Assembly: GCA_945874585.1 (NCBI GenBank)
Contig: CAMCHB010000020.1
Location: 1 to 15,156 of the forward strand
Reading direction: 5' to 3'
DNA: 15,156 nucleotides
Source: an uncultured Clostridium sp.
GTDB lineage: Bacteria > Bacillota > Clostridia > TANB77 > CAG-508
Under the pieces are notes generated by a model that saw only the letters and a list, made by a program, of their open reading frames with translations, had not been told where the DNA came from and made no database searches. Made by a program: the position numbers and the translations under genes. This document shows, one piece after another, positions 1 to 7,405 of this stretch; within the stretch, counting starts at the first letter, position 1, and every line of letters starts with the position of its first letter.

Positions 1-69
1 CCGAAAAGAAAAACGATGAAAATACCACACTCTTAATAAAAAACACACAAAAGATGAAAAAACAATATG

Positions 70-106
70 ACAAACGGTTGGTGGATTATATTTACCAACT
101 GTTTGT
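70..106. promoter_or_regulatory. Hairpin upstream of rsmH, role unknown
   Basis: The arms at 70-82 and 94-106 form a 13-bp stem with one G-T pair around an 11-base loop. There is no good T-run after it on the plus strand. Read on the minus strand it is followed, after a few bases, by a T-rich stretch. It could be a terminator of an upstream unit or a leader structure for rsmH. I see no convincing promoter and no mraZ gene in the first 142 bases. Confidence 0.4.
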
Positions 107-142
107 GATATTTGTTAAAAACCATGCTAAAGGATGGAGAAT

Positions 143-1081
143 ATGAGCAAAGAATTTCAACATATTCCAGTACTTTTAAAAGAAACCATAGAGGGATTAA
201 ACATTCATGAAAATGGTATTTATGTGGATGGAACTTTAGGGGGAGCTGGACATAGCATCGAAATATTAAAAAAGCTAAATCATACCGGTACCTTGATTGG
301 GATTGACCGTGATGAAGAGGCTTTACAAGCTGCTAAAAAAAGATTAGCAGATTATGAAAATGTCATTTATGTAAAAGGTAATCACGATGAAATGGATACG
401 ATTTTGGATCATCTACAAATTGACCAAGTAGATGGTATCTTATTGGATCTTGGCATTTCTTCTTATCAAATCGATGAAAAATCAAGAGGATTTAGCTATC
501 TAGGTGAGGCTAAATTGGATATGCGTATGGATCAAACACAAGTCTTATCAGCAAGGGATGTTGTGAATGATTATACAGAAGAGCAATTGATTGATATTTT
601 GCGTCGTTATGGAGAAGAAAAGTTTGCCAAATCGATCGCACGTCATATTTGTGCTTATCGCAAACAACAACCAATTGAAACAACCAAAGAATTGGTTGAT
701 ATTATTGAAAGATCTGTACCAGCTTATGTCCGCAATAAAGAAGGACATCCTGCTAAGAAAACCTTTCAAGCGATTCGTATAGCTGTTAATAATGAATTAG
801 ATCCATTGTATCAAACCATTATTTCCTGTATTCACCATTTAAAAAGCGGTGGTAGATTGTGTGTGATCACATTTCATTCATTGGAAGATCGAATGGTGAA
901 ACAAGCTTATCAAAATTGCTTAGGAAAATGTACTTGTCCAAGTGATTTACCGTATTGCGTTTGTCACAAAGAAAAGTTAGGAAATCTTGTGAATAGAAAA
1001 CCAATTATACCAAGCCAAAAAGAATTGAATCAAAATATAAGAAGCAAAAGTGCTAAATTAAGAATTTTTGAGAAAATATAA
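143..1081 (+). CDS. rsmH: 16S rRNA (cytosine(1402)-N4)-methyltransferase RsmH
   Basis: RsmH (formerly MraW) is an S-adenosylmethionine-dependent enzyme that N4-methylates C1402 in the decoding centre of 16S rRNA. It is classically one of the first genes of dcw clusters. Seen here: the SAM-binding glycine-rich motif VDGTLGGAGHS at residues 28-38, an acidic IGIDRD strand near 52, DGILLDLGISS at 97-107, LDMRMD near 125-130, the conserved FHSLEDR motif in the C-terminal half, and a Cys-rich segment (CTCPSDLPYCVC) just before the basic tail. At 312 residues it has the normal family length. I chose the ATG at 143 over the in-frame ATG at 134, because an AAAGGATGG-type ribosome binding site precedes 143 and nothing precedes 134. 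ftsL follows 17 bases after the stop and is probably co-transcribed. It contains no in-frame CGG. Confidence 0.96.
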   Translation: MSKEFQHIPVLLKETIEGLNIHENGIYVDGTLGGAGHSIEILKKLNHTGTLIGIDRDEEALQAAKKRLADYENVIYVKGNHDEMDTILDHLQIDQVDGILLDLGISSYQIDEKSRGFSYLGEAKLDMRMDQTQVLSARDVVNDYTEEQLIDILRRYGEEKFAKSIARHICAYRKQQPIETTKELVDIIERSVPAYVRNKEGHPAKKTFQAIRIAVNNELDPLYQTIISCIHHLKSGGRLCVITFHSLEDRMVKQAYQNCLGKCTCPSDLPYCVCHKEKLGNLVNRKPIIPSQKELNQNIRSKSAKLRIFEKI

Positions 1082-1098
1082 AGAAGGGAGGATTTGAA

Positions 1099-1617
1099 AT
1101 GGCAAATTATAAAAATAGTTATCAATATGAAACAAGCCCAAGGAAATTACAGCCAGAGTATAATCCACCTCAAAAGGAAAAATTAAAGAAGCAAAACAAA
1201 AAGCAGATTGCTGATTATCAAGTGAAAAAACAGAAGAAAAAGATGCAGAAAAAGAAAAAAGTAAAATGCGTATTGGGAATTGCAGTTGTTTTTGCTGTTT
1301 TGTTTGCGTTTTCTTATCGTAATGCACAAATTAGTGAAAGTTATACCAAATTAAAAAATCAAGAAAAAGAATTGAGTATGCTTCAAAAGGAAAATAATCA
1401 GTTAAAAGTTGCTATTGAAAATAATTTAAATCTTGGTGATTTAGAGCAAAAAGCCAAAGAACAGTTGGGTATGCAAAAAGCAACTACGAAACAAACACGA
1501 TATGTAAATTTACCTAAAAAAGATTATGTAGAAGTTGCATCTGAGCAAATAAATTTAAATAATAACGAAAATATACTAGAAAGAGTTTATCAATTCGTTA
1601 CCAATCAAAAACAATAA
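1099..1617 (+). CDS. ftsL: Cell division protein FtsL (FtsL/DivIC-type)
   Basis: A bitopic division protein. In the family it works with DivIB/FtsQ and DivIC/FtsB as the scaffold that activates FtsW and the septal PBP. The sequence shows a very Lys-rich cytoplasmic N-terminus (about residues 1-56), a single membrane span at about 57-73 (IAVVFAVLFAFSY), and then a coiled-coil stretch at about 78-112 rich in Leu, Lys and Glu. The segment LGDLEQKAKEQLGM is typical of the membrane-distal end of FtsL. It is 172 residues, long for FtsL because of the basic N-terminal extension. The start follows GGGAGGA at six bases. Its position between rsmH and a class B PBP supports the call, since sequence alone hardly separates FtsL from DivIC. 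Two terminators follow directly. Confidence 0.85.
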   Translation: MANYKNSYQYETSPRKLQPEYNPPQKEKLKKQNKKQIADYQVKKQKKKMQKKKKVKCVLGIAVVFAVLFAFSYRNAQISESYTKLKNQEKELSMLQKENNQLKVAIENNLNLGDLEQKAKEQLGMQKATTKQTRYVNLPKKDYVEVASEQINLNNNENILERVYQFVTNQKQ

Positions 1618-1654
1618 GAAAGAGTAAAATGTGAATTTTATTCTTTCTTTTTTT
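1616..1654 (+). terminator. Rho-independent terminator A after ftsL
   Basis: The arms 1616-1630 and 1635-1649 pair over 15 bp (one G-T pair) around the loop GTGA. The right arm runs into a T-rich tail to 1654. It begins inside the ftsL stop codon. Confidence 0.8.
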
Positions 1655-1687
1655 GCCTCCAAAGAGTTCTTTTTGGGGGCTTTTTTT
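1655..1687 (+). terminator. Rho-independent terminator B, tandem to A
   Basis: The arms 1655-1665 and 1670-1680 pair over 11 bp, GC-rich at the base, around the loop GTTC. They are followed by seven T at 1681-1687. It starts one base after terminator A and ends 29 bases before the pbp start codon, with no clear promoter in between. pbp transcription must therefore read through or start upstream of both hairpins. Confidence 0.85.
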
Positions 1688-1716
1688 CATATAGATAGGT
1701 GATGGAGGAGAAGATT

Positions 1717-3706
1717 ATGGAGCATGTCACCATTAAAATGAAAAAGCGACTGCGTAATGGTTTATTTTTGGTTATGGGACTGACGTGTTGCTTTATCCTA
1801 CGTATAGGATTTATTCAATTGGTACAAGGGAAATCTTTACAGCAGGGAGCTTATGAACAGCAGACTTTGGATCGTAGTGTTAATGCCAAAAGAGGAACTA
1901 TTTACGATGCTACTGGAAAGAATATTTTAGCTATCAGTGCTTCTGTAGAAAGCATTACGGTTAATCCCATTCATATTCCTGCTGATAAAAAAGAAGCGTT
2001 AGCTAGATTTTTAGCAGATACTTATCAACTGGATTATGAAAAAACGTTAAAAAAAATAAATAAGAGAAGTTCCATTGAAACTATTGCCAAGAAAGTTGAA
2101 AAAGAAGATGCCAATCGATTGAGAAAATGGATGCAAGATAATCAGATTACAGAAGGTATCCATATTGATGAAGATACAAAACGATATTATCCAAACCAAG
2201 AAATGGCGAGCCAATTGATTGGTTTTTGTGGAAGTGATAACCAAGGGTTAAATGGAATTGAAGCAAAATTTGATCGAATGCTAATTGGAAAGAAAGGCAA
2301 AATTTTAAGACAAACCGATGCACGTGGAGGAGAAATTGAGGGAACTTCTGAAATGTATGTGCCTTCTCAAAATGGAAGTGATTTGATTTTATCGGTTGAT
2401 GCTACCATACAGGCTATTGCAGAAAAATATTTGAAAGAAGCTTGTATTGATAATGTCTGCACAGGTGGTGGTAATATTGTTATGATGAATCCTAAAACAG
2501 GTGATGTATTGGCAATGGCAACCTATCCTAATTATAATTTGAATGAGCCATATGAACCAAATACAGAAGAGTTAAAACAAAATTGGGATCATTTATCAGG
2601 AGAAGAGAAGAATATTGCCCTGCAACAAATGTGGCGTAACAAAGCCATTGCAGATAGCTATGAACCGGGTTCTACATTTAAACTTGTAACAGCATCTGCA
2701 GCACTCGAAGAGAATTTAACAACACCAGATAAAGCCGGTGAATTTCATTGTACGGGCTCTATTGAAGTGGCAGGCGTTCGCATGAAATGTTGGCGTTATT
2801 ATCGACCACATGGTGCTGAAAGTTTACGAGAAGCACTTATGAATTCATGTAATCCGGTTTTTATTGGTTTAGGTGAAAAACTAGGAAAAGACAAATATTA
2901 TGAATATTTAGAAAAATTTCGGTTTGCTTCAAAAAACAGGAATTGATTTACCGGGGGAGGCAGGAAGTATTTTCTTGGATAAAGCAAAAGTAGGACCGGT
3001 GGAACTAGGAACCATAGCATTTGGACAGCGTTTTAAAATTACTCCTATTCAATTGATTACAGCTGTTAGTAGTATTGCCAATCATGGTATTTTGAATCAA
3101 CCTAGATTGGTCAAAAAGAGCATTGATACAGAAACAGGAGCAGTTGAAGAATATCCGGTTAAAGAAAAAGGGCGTGTGATTTCCGAGAAAACAGCACAAG
3201 AGGTTTTAAGCATGATGGAGTCAGTGGTTGCAAAAGGAACTGGTAAAAATGCGCAGGTAAAAGGCTATTCAGTTGGAGGAAAAACAGGAACATCAGAAGA
3301 TGGGGTTCATACCAACAAATATGTAACTTCTTTTATTGGAGTGGCACCCATATCAGATCCAGAGGTTGTGATCCTTATTACTTTATACAATCCAACAGGA
3401 GAAGGAGGACACCAAGGAGGTGGAATTGCAGCACCAATTGCTTCGCAAGTACTAACCGATGTACTAGCTTATTTGGAGGTGAAAAAAGATCAGGAAGATA
3501 TGCCAATGGAAAATGTTAGTATTCCAGAGGTAAGAGAAATGAACGTGGAAGAAGCGGTAAAAACAATCAAAGAGCAAGGATTCGAAGTTCGCTTTTCAAT
3601 GGACGAAAAAGCAATCAAACCAAAAGAAATGAAAGTTATGCAACAGTTTCCTTTGCCTGGTATTCAGGTGATGAAAGGAAGTACCATTGAATTAGAAGTG
3701 GAGTAA
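1717..3706 (+). CDS. Class B penicillin-binding protein with PASTA domain (FtsI/PbpB/SpoVD type), needs +1 frameshift at CGG
   Basis: Septal or sporulation D,D-transpeptidase that cross-links peptidoglycan outside the membrane. Seen: a basic N-terminus and one membrane anchor (about 15-35), a dimerisation domain, and a transpeptidase domain with S319-T-F-K (SxxK), S377-C-N (SxN) and K522-T-G. One C-terminal PASTA domain spans about 600-662. Total length is 662 residues, normal for the family. The frame breaks at 2920: read straight, the protein stops at 2946 after 410 residues and lacks KTG and PASTA. Skipping the C of CGG gives F401-G402-L-L-Q-K-T-G-I-D-L-P-G-E, the expected family sequence. 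I chose the ATG at 1717 because GGAGGAG ends six bases before it; the in-frame GTG at 1699 has no such site. A single PASTA domain favours SpoVD, while the place next to ftsL favours FtsI/PbpB, so I leave the symbol open. Confidence 0.9.
2917..2923 (+). other. Proposed +1 frameshift site in pbp (TTT-CGG-T)
   Basis: The upstream frame reads TTT at 2917 and CGG at 2920, then runs into a stop at 2944-2946. The downstream frame begins GGT at 2921 and stays open to 3706. The family motif Phe-Gly followed by KTGIDLPGE fixes the switch to this point within a codon or two. The net change is one extra base. TTT can re-pair one base forward as TTC, so slippage of the Phe tRNA is possible here. I see no internal Shine-Dalgarno sequence just upstream. 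Confidence 0.75.
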
Positions 3707-3736
3707 AAAATTTCCCTCATAAGGGAAATTTTTTTT
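3705..3736 (+). terminator. Rho-independent terminator after pbp
   Basis: A 13-bp stem (3705-3717 with 3722-3734) with a four-base loop, starting in the pbp stop codon. A run of eight T at 3729-3736 forms the end of the right arm and the tail. The A-run on the left arm means it could also act on the minus strand. Confidence 0.9.
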
Positions 3737-3746
3737 ATTTGTTCTA

Positions 3747-3775
3747 CTGAAAAAACAGGAAATGTATGATACAAT
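3747..3775 (+). promoter_or_regulatory. Possible extended -10 promoter for the nuclease gene
   Basis: CTGAAA at 3747-3752, 17 bases, then TACAAT at 3770-3775 preceded by TGA (extended -10). A start about seven bases downstream would leave a leader of only about 14 bases before the ATG at 3796, which makes this tentative. Confidence 0.4.
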
Positions 3776-3795
3776 GGGGGGCGAGGTTGATAAAA

Positions 3796-4542
3796 ATGAG
3801 AAAAAGCAAAAGAAGAGGAAAAAGTTTACAGGAACAAATGATAACAATTGCCATTTTGATAATCCTAGCAATAGCAGGCTATGTTTATCAAAATATGGTA
3901 CAACCAAGCCAACCAAAACAAGTAGCTCAAGTCCAAAACAGTACAGCTGTGACAGTAGAAAATTTACCGACATATGATGGCAGACAGTTATCCATTCCAT
4001 TACAAGATAACCAGCCTAATTTTACAGATGAAGACAAGCAATTAGGTGCGTTTGAAACCTATAGTCCATTGGATTCACTTGGTAGATGTGGAGTAGCCTA
4101 TGCGAACATTTGCCAAGAGACTATGCCAAAAAGTGGAGAAAAAAGAGGCGATATTAGTTCCATTCGCCCAAGCGGATGGAAACAGGCCAAATACGATGGA
4201 GAATTTTTATATAATCGTTGTCATCTCATTGGTTATCAGTTAGCAGCTGAAAATGCCAATGAAAAAAATCTGATAACAGGCACGAGATACTTTAATGTGG
4301 AAGGTATGTTACCTTATGAAAATCAGGTAGCAGAATATATTCAAAAAAATCCGAGCCATCATGTTTTGTACCGTGTGACACCAATTTTTGAGGAAGACGA
4401 TTTAGTGGCAAAAGGAGTGGAAATGGAAGCATATTCACAAGAAGATCAAGGGGCAGGAGTCTGTTTCCATGTATTTGTTTACAATGTGCAACCAGGTATT
4501 ACCATCGATTATCATAAGGGAAAAAGTGAGGCTCAAAAGTGA
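3796..4542 (+). CDS. DNA/RNA non-specific endonuclease, membrane-anchored or secreted
   Basis: Resembles the beta-beta-alpha-metal DNA/RNA non-specific endonucleases of Firmicutes (EndA/streptodornase-like). These cut nucleic acid outside the cell using a His in a DRGH-like motif and a metal-binding Asn. Seen: a basic N-terminus and one hydrophobic segment at about 15-34 that is a signal anchor or signal peptide, a linker, then the domain with Y139-N-R-C-H143-L-I (catalytic His expected at 143) and N158-L-I-T-G-T-R164, followed by F-N167. Length is 248 residues. The ATG at 3796 has GCGAGG nine bases upstream; the in-frame ATG at 3766 would overlap the -10 element. Its stop overlaps the GTG of the next gene (GTGA), so the two are coupled. 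A nuclease is not a usual dcw member. Its role (nutrient uptake, DNA turnover or competence) is open. Confidence 0.85.
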   Translation: MRKSKRRGKSLQEQMITIAILIILAIAGYVYQNMVQPSQPKQVAQVQNSTAVTVENLPTYDGRQLSIPLQDNQPNFTDEDKQLGAFETYSPLDSLGRCGVAYANICQETMPKSGEKRGDISSIRPSGWKQAKYDGEFLYNRCHLIGYQLAAENANEKNLITGTRYFNVEGMLPYENQVAEYIQKNPSHHVLYRVTPIFEEDDLVAKGVEMEAYSQEDQGAGVCFHVFVYNVQPGITIDYHKGKSEAQK

Positions 4543-5132
4543 AAGGAGAATCCGATCAATTGAAATTGGATTTATGGAATGAAGTGAAAGATTTTGCCAA
4601 GGAAAATCATTTATTAGAAAATTTTTTAGAGGAATTAACACAACAGTTAAGCCAACCAAAATCGAAAGAAAAAGGAGAAAAAAGTGAAATGAAATCAATC
4701 GAAAACTTGCCAGATGGAATTTATCAGGTAGTGGATTTTAGTGCAAACGGTGTATATTTACAAGATACGAAAACCAACACGGTTTGGGAGACAAAGATTT
4801 CATCAGAGATAGAAGAGCAAATCGAAAGCGATGCGATTCTACGCATTGAAGATGGACAGGCTTATTATGAGCCAGAAATGACAGAAGATTTTTTGGAGCA
4901 TTTGATTAGTGCAGGGGAATTACAAAAAATAAAAGAAGAATTTGCACAGAAAAGCGCTATTTTAGAAATACCAGAATCTACGATTTATCGAATTGAGGAA
5001 AGGAACCAAGAAAACACTATTTTAACCTATCAAGAAAATCAGAAATTAGAAGTGCCAAATGCACTAATTCCCTATTTTGCTGAAAACGGAGATCGTGTCA
5101 TTTATCAAGATGGAATGTTTCATCGTACTTAA
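4539..5132 (+). CDS. Unknown protein, two similar modules, possibly DUF3006-like
   Basis: I do not recognise this gene with certainty. The 197-residue product has no signal peptide or membrane segment and is acidic. An N-terminal helical part (about 1-50) is followed by two stretches that look alike. One runs from about 58 (IYQVVDFSANGVYLQ) to an acidic DGQAYYE, the other from about 149 (IYRIEERNQENTILT) through VPNALIPYFAENGD to DGMFH. Each begins IY, has short strands, and ends D-G-x-x-Y/F-H/Y. The second copy has the layout of DUF3006 domains (strand-VP-x-x-LIP-x-x-x-x-x-GD-strand), but I hold this loosely. Translation is coupled to the nuclease by GTGA. An in-frame TTG at 4560 behind AAAGGAG is an alternative start. 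The coupling suggests a partner or immunity-like role for the nuclease, which is inference only. Confidence 0.75.
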   Translation: MKGESDQLKLDLWNEVKDFAKENHLLENFLEELTQQLSQPKSKEKGEKSEMKSIENLPDGIYQVVDFSANGVYLQDTKTNTVWETKISSEIEEQIESDAILRIEDGQAYYEPEMTEDFLEHLISAGELQKIKEEFAQKSAILEIPESTIYRIEERNQENTILTYQENQKLEVPNALIPYFAENGDRVIYQDGMFHRT

Positions 5133-5144
5133 AAAGAACCAATA

Positions 5145-5177
5145 AAAAAGAGGTGTTTATTCAAAACACCTCTTTTT
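5145..5177. terminator. Bidirectional terminator between convergent genes
   Basis: A 14-bp stem (5145-5158 with 5164-5177) with a five-base loop, A-rich on the left and T-rich on the right. It can end transcription from both the plus-strand pair and the minus-strand LemA-like gene. Confidence 0.9.
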
Positions 5178-5182
5178 ACTAG

Positions 5183-5695
5183 CTAATGCAAAGGCTTGGC
5201 TGGTAAAAAATCAAAATACCATGCAACAATGAAATTAGGAAAGTTGCTCTGATATTGGTTATAAAGCTGTACGGAATCAGTATAATTTTGCATACTGATG
5301 GCAACATGCGAGTTATAACTGTAAATCTTTGTGACGACAGCATCCATATGTGTCATATAAATACAAGAACTCATCAAAACTTTTATATCGGTAACAACTT
5401 GCTGATGAGCCTTATACAGAGCAGGTATGTCATCTTGCTTCATGGCAACATCCCGTAGATAGAGTTGCTTTTTTAAATCAACCAAGATTTCCGGATTGAT
5501 CCAAGGATCAGTTTCAATTAGTGGAATAAAGTGAGCTTGTAATAGCTGCTTGTGTTGCTGCAAATCAGAATAGAGTTCAATCTGACTCACCGTCACATCA
5601 TTCCGATAATCAGAAAGCTGACTGACGATCGATCCTGTAGCTAGGGCCGCTAAAATAATAAGTAAAGTACCAATCAATAATAGAATTTGTTTCAT
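5183..5695 (-). CDS. LemA-like single-pass membrane protein
   Basis: LemA-family proteins have an N-terminal membrane helix and a helical-bundle domain; their function is poorly known. Here a helix at about 3-22 (ILLLIGTLLIILAALA) is followed by about 145 mostly helical residues. The C-terminus, VQLYNQYQSNFPNFIVAWYF, resembles the LemA ending (YN..V..YN....FP..LIA..F.F), and LQQHKQLLQAHFIPLIE fits the LemA region around DLIPNLVE. At 170 residues it is slightly short and quite diverged. The ATG at 5695 has a perfect AAGGAGGT seven bases upstream. The gene looks more GC-rich than its neighbours and holds two in-frame CGG codons (residues 31 and 81), which plus-strand genes avoid. In both cases a +1 shift would reach a stop within a few codons, so CGG must be read normally here. 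Possibly a recent arrival. Confidence 0.6.
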   Translation of the reverse strand: MKQILLLIGTLLIILAALATGSIVSQLSDYRNDVTVSQIELYSDLQQHKQLLQAHFIPLIETDPWINPEILVDLKKQLYLRDVAMKQDDIPALYKAHQQVVTDIKVLMSSCIYMTHMDAVVTKIYSYNSHVAISMQNYTDSVQLYNQYQSNFPNFIVAWYFDFLPAKPLH

Positions 5696-5748
5696 CGTGT
5701 AGACCTCCTTAGGTTAAAAAACATTATAAATTGGTAAAAACACTACTT

Positions 5749-5777
5749 ATTATACCATATTTTGCAAAAAGAAGAAA
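5749..5777 (-). promoter_or_regulatory. Promoter for the LemA-like gene
   Basis: On the minus strand TATAAT (5754 to 5749) is preceded by TGG, giving an extended -10. The -35 region (5777 to 5772, TTTCTT) is weak. It lies about 40 bases upstream of the ribosome binding site. Confidence 0.6.
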
Positions 5778-5838
5778 GAACAGCTTTCATCAAAATGTTA
5801 TCTTTTTGCAATAAAAATGAAAAAAAAGTGATTAAGTC

Positions 5839-5867
5839 TATACAAATAAAAAAAATAATTATATAAT
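5839..5867 (+). promoter_or_regulatory. Promoter for murE-mraY-ftsW
   Basis: TATACA at 5839-5844, a 17-base spacer and TATAAT at 5862-5867, 36 bases before the murE ATG. It is divergent from the LemA-like promoter. The intergenic stretch 5696-5903 holds these two promoters and AT-rich sequence; I see no other structure in it. Confidence 0.7.
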
Positions 5868-5903
5868 GTAGCGAGATATCAAAACAGATTGGAGAGATTT
5901 TAA

Positions 5904-7394
5904 ATGGAACTAAAAAAAATATTAGCAGGCCTTACAGATTTAAAGGCTAAAGGCAATTTGAATTTAGACATTCAACATTTAGAAAGCGATTCCAGAAAAG
6001 TAACAGAAGGAACTTTGTTTGTAGCTGTTAAAGGATTTGAAAGCGATGGACACGAATACATTGGAGCAGCAATCCAAAAAGGAGCTATAGCTGTTATGGT
6101 AGAAGAAGGTTCAAAAATTGATAAAACACAATTGAAAGAAGATACCACGATTATTGTGGCTCCAAACACCAGACATGCATTAGCTATTATGGCATGTAAT
6201 TTTTATCAAAACCCTTCTCGTAAATTTAAATTGATTGGTATTACTGGTACAAAAGGAAAAACAACAACCTCTTTTATGATTAAGCATATTTTAGAAAAAG
6301 GCGGTTTAAAAGTTGGTTTAATTGGTACCATTGCAAAATATATTGGAAATACTTGCTTAGGGGAAAGTAGTAGAACAACACCAGATAGTCTAGAACTACA
6401 ACAATTATTTAGTCGTATGGCCGAAGAAAAAGTAGATGTAGTGGTCATGGAAGTTTCTTCTCAAAGTTTGAAATTAGAGCGTGTTACGGGATGTGACTTT
6501 GATATTGCTATTTTCACCAATTTCTTAAGAGATCATATTAGTCCAAAAGAGCATCCTACCATGGAAGATTATTTTAATTCAAAATTGAAGTTATTTTATA
6601 TGTGCAAAAAAGCTTATATCAATGCCGATGATTTTCATGTTTGCAAATTATTAAAAATGGATTTACCATGTGAAATCAAAACTTATGGAATTGACAATAT
6701 GAGCAATTTATTAGCCAAGGATATTACGGTGACAAATGCTTCTGTAGATTTTAAAGTAAAAATTGGTGATCGCAATGAAAGAGTAAAAGCATGTATTCCA
6801 GGAAGATTTAGTGTGTACAATGCACTAGCAGCTATTTCTGTTGCCAATGCATTTGGGATCAATGCGGAAACGATTAAAGAATCATTAGCAGAAGTGAGAG
6901 TACCAGGAAGAAGTGAATTGGTTGATAACAAAAGAAATTTAGTTATCATGATTGATTATGCACATACACCAGAAAGTTTGGAAAATATTTTACATGCTGT
7001 TAAAACTTACACCAAAGGTCATGTAATTTGTGTGTTTGGATGCGGAGGAGATCGTGATTCTAAAAAAAGACCACTTATGGGAGAAGTGGCTGGCCAAATT
7101 GCAGACTATTCTATTATTACGTCTGATAATCCAAGAACAGAGGATCCAAATGAAATTATAAAAGAAATCGAAACTGGTATGAAAAAGACAAATGGAAAAT
7201 ATATATGTATAGAAGATCGAAAAGAAGCCATTCAACATGCAATTGAAATGGCAACGAAGAAGGACTTAATCCTATTAGCGGGCAAAGGTCATGAACCATA
7301 TCAGGAAATCAATGGGGTAAAGCATCCTTTTGATGAAAGAGTGATTGTACGAAATATTATTGAAAAATTAGATAAAGACAAAAAGAATAAGTAG
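5904..7394 (+). CDS. murE: UDP-MurNAc-tripeptide synthetase MurE (meso-diaminopimelate type)
   Basis: Cytoplasmic ATP-dependent ligase that adds the third residue to UDP-MurNAc-L-Ala-D-Glu. Seen: the N-terminal UDP-binding domain with SDSRKV near 28-33, the ATP loop GTKGKTTT at about 115-122, SSRTTPDS and the HTPES region of the central domain, FGCGGDRDSKKRP, and D408-N-P-R411. DNPR is the motif of meso-diaminopimelate-adding enzymes, so the wall is inferred to be DAP-type. At 496 residues it has family length. The ATG at 5904 has GGAGAG seven bases upstream. It is the first gene of a three-gene unit; mraY starts 11 bases after its stop. murF, which often follows murE, is absent. No in-frame CGG. 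Confidence 0.95.
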   Translation: MELKKILAGLTDLKAKGNLNLDIQHLESDSRKVTEGTLFVAVKGFESDGHEYIGAAIQKGAIAVMVEEGSKIDKTQLKEDTTIIVAPNTRHALAIMACNFYQNPSRKFKLIGITGTKGKTTTSFMIKHILEKGGLKVGLIGTIAKYIGNTCLGESSRTTPDSLELQQLFSRMAEEKVDVVVMEVSSQSLKLERVTGCDFDIAIFTNFLRDHISPKEHPTMEDYFNSKLKLFYMCKKAYINADDFHVCKLLKMDLPCEIKTYGIDNMSNLLAKDITVTNASVDFKVKIGDRNERVKACIPGRFSVYNALAAISVANAFGINAETIKESLAEVRVPGRSELVDNKRNLVIMIDYAHTPESLENILHAVKTYTKGHVICVFGCGGDRDSKKRPLMGEVAGQIADYSIITSDNPRTEDPNEIIKEIETGMKKTNGKYICIEDRKEAIQHAIEMATKKDLILLAGKGHEPYQEINGVKHPFDERVIVRNIIEKLDKDKKNK

Positions 7395-7405
7395 GGAGTG
7401 ATTTT

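Noticed and set aside
3..146. Open frame upstream of rsmH ending in TGA that overlaps the rsmH ATG
   Set aside because: It could be the end of an upstream gene, but the 47 Lys-rich residues match nothing I know (not MraZ-like), the stretch contains a hairpin and an in-frame CGG, and the start lies outside the window.
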